Positions 62,600-64,000 of a stretch of DNA of 64,000 nucleotides are shown here, piece after piece. Origin of the DNA: Cristatella mucedo (Eukaryota > Bryozoa > Phylactolaemata > Cristatellidae). The notes beneath the pieces are model-generated. The model was not told the origin of the DNA and made no database searches. It saw only the letters and a program-made list of their open reading frames with translations. The position numbers were made by a program, and so were the translations under genes. Every line of letters starts with the position of its first letter. Position 1 is the first letter of the stretch. The stretch is taken from the NCBI GenBank assembly GCA_009760855.2, contig WPIO01000072.1:1040501-1104500 (forward strand). The letters are read 5' to 3'.

Positions 62600-64000
62600 A
62601 ACTCTAAACATGTGCCGGGTTAAGGGCAGGCTTGAACGTCGCTTCAAGAATCGGGGTCTAATGCAGATCTAGTTGATTTTAAAGACTTCCTTCGAGTTTA
62701 TATCCGGAAGCTCAAAAAAGCCAGGGCTTCTTTTTTCACTCGAAAGCTGAATTCCTGCCAGTCGGACCCTAAACAGATTTCTAAGACAGTAAACCATTTA
62801 CTGGCTAATGCTGATAGTTCTGACTCCCCAGATATTAAGGGCTCAACCGAAAAGTTTTCAGCTTTCTTTACTGAAAAAATTGTGCACATTAGTGCCTCCA
62901 CAAAACCTCCTCCGACTAAAGCAATTGCAGTATCACAACCAATGACCTTCCTTAAAAGGTTTTCCGAGATTGCTGCATGCGATGTGGCTACCTTAATAAG
63001 GTCTAGCAAAAAGAGCTTGTCTCCTGAATGACCCTATACCATCATCTCTGTGGTCTTCACTGGCAGACCAGCTTAGCCCAGGCATAACCGAGATTTGTAA
63101 TGCTTCTTTGGGAAAAGGGGTCGTCCCCAAGTACTTTAAATCAGCAATCGTTAGACCCATACTTAAAAAGCCTGGATTAGATACAGAGGTCCTTGCCAAC
63201 TATCGCCCAGTTTCCCTCCTTCCTTTCTTGTCAAAGAATCTTGAAAATTTGTTGCTAAGCACCTGGTTGAACACATTGAAAAGAATAAAATGTCAGAAAC
63301 ATTTCAATCAGGGTTCAAGAGGCAGCACTCCACTGAAACTGGTCTCCTCTGTGTTAATAATGACACTCTACGTGGCAACGATGACGAGAATGTCACTGCC
63401 CTAGCTCTGCTAGATTTATCAGCTGTCTTCGACACCACTGATAACGATATTCTACTTGAACGATTGACAACAATGATCGGTCTGGCAGACGAAGCACTGG
63501 CGTTGTTTAAATCGTACTTGTCTGATCGTGTTCAATCCGTGTCGTGTGGGGGTCAGGTCTCACCCACGAGACCAGTGTCCTGTGGAGTCCCTCAAGGGTC
63601 TGTGCTCGGTCCCCTGCTGTTCTCCATTTATACTCAACCTCTAGGGAAAGTAAATAGGGCCCACGAAATAGGATATCACTTTTATGCTGACGATGCTCAG
63701 CTGTATTTGTCATTCAAACCGTTGCAATCTGCGGCAGCAACTGATAAACTGAATGCTTGCTTTGCTGACATTCGATCCTGGATGTCGGAAAACTTCTTGA
63801 AACTAAATGACGATAAAACCGAACTGCTGCTCATAGGACACCCTAAGCGAGTGGCTGGATTAAAAGGCTTTGCTCTTCTAATAGGTGATGCCGTTGTGCG
63901 CCGATCACCACGTGCTCGAAATGTAGGTGTCGTTTTCGACAGCTGCCTCAAGTTTACAAGCTTCATTCAGAAGACTGCTTCTACAGCTAGTCATCACCTC
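62600..64000 (+). mobile_element. CR1/L2-like non-LTR retrotransposon, runs off window
   Basis: Plus-strand copy of a family related to, but distinct from, the one at 2.6 kb. The linker before the RT domain starts near 62,640. RT motifs then follow: PKYFKSAIVRPILKKPGLD with LANYRPVSLLPFLSK, then LALLDLSAVFDTTDNDILLE, then VSCGVPQGSVLGPLLF, then YHFYADDAQLYLSF, then MSENFLKLNDDKTELLL and ARNVGVVFDSCLKF. Frameshifts occur near 63,030, 63,240-63,320 and elsewhere. The 5' endonuclease part was not found and the 3' end is beyond 64,000. Confidence 0.9.

Overview
This window looks like a piece of an invertebrate animal genome. It has two parts: an old integrated virus-like element at 1 to about 22,750, and ordinary intron-rich host DNA from there to 64,000. 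The first part is AT-rich, densely packed with genes on both strands and has no introns. The second part is less AT-rich and contains spliced exons, CR1/L2-like non-LTR retrotransposon fragments, tRNA-derived SINEs and long microsatellites. The sequence alone does not let me name the host species.

The element is a Maverick/Polinton (adintovirus-type) provirus; its left end lies outside the window. It carries the diagnostic set for that group: a protein-primed family B DNA polymerase, a retroviral-type integrase, a FtsK/HerA-type packaging ATPase, an adenain/Ulp1-type cysteine protease, a large major capsid protein, penton-like minor capsid proteins and a small glycine-rich capsid protein. It also carries less usual cargo: four genes with phage tail-fibre-like repeats, three tandem penton-like paralogs, a phospholipase A2-like virion gene, an HNH/AP2-type endonuclease, a YqaJ-type exonuclease and several zinc-ribbon proteins. 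Nearly every gene starts a few bases after a TATA(T)AG-like motif, which suggests one shared promoter design. The copy is dead as a whole. The polymerase, ATPase, YqaJ, PLA2-like gene, one fibre gene and integrase carry frameshifts, stops or lost starts, and a CR1/L2-like retrotransposon sits inside a small gene at 2.6-4.15 kb. The major capsid protein, the HNH gene, two fibre genes and one penton-like gene are still open. An unusual palindromic repeat block at 22,533-22,748 is the likely right terminal repeat.

Host part: from about 34.8 to 43.7 kb a plus-strand Argonaute gene is spread over ten recognisable exons (N, L1/DUF1785, PAZ, L2, MID, PIWI). Two of the slicer acidic positions are replaced (Asp to Val, Asp to Tyr), one splice phase does not fit, and the last PIWI exon was not found. 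From about 61.8 down to 55.0 kb a minus-strand GMC oxidoreductase gene (choline/glucose dehydrogenase family) is seen as five C-terminal exons; its FAD-binding N terminus must lie outside the window. A solitary copy of the same last exon sits at 33,527-33,680. Another CR1/L2-like element enters at about 62.6 kb and runs off the right end.

The repeats are related to each other. The CR1/L2-like 3' ends carry a hairpin (stem TAAAGCGCC / GGCGCTTTA) followed by an (ATT)n tail, and a tRNA-derived SINE family in the same window ends in a very similar hairpin. This is what is expected if the SINEs borrow the LINE's reverse transcriptase. The remaining intergenic stretches showed no gene I can support.
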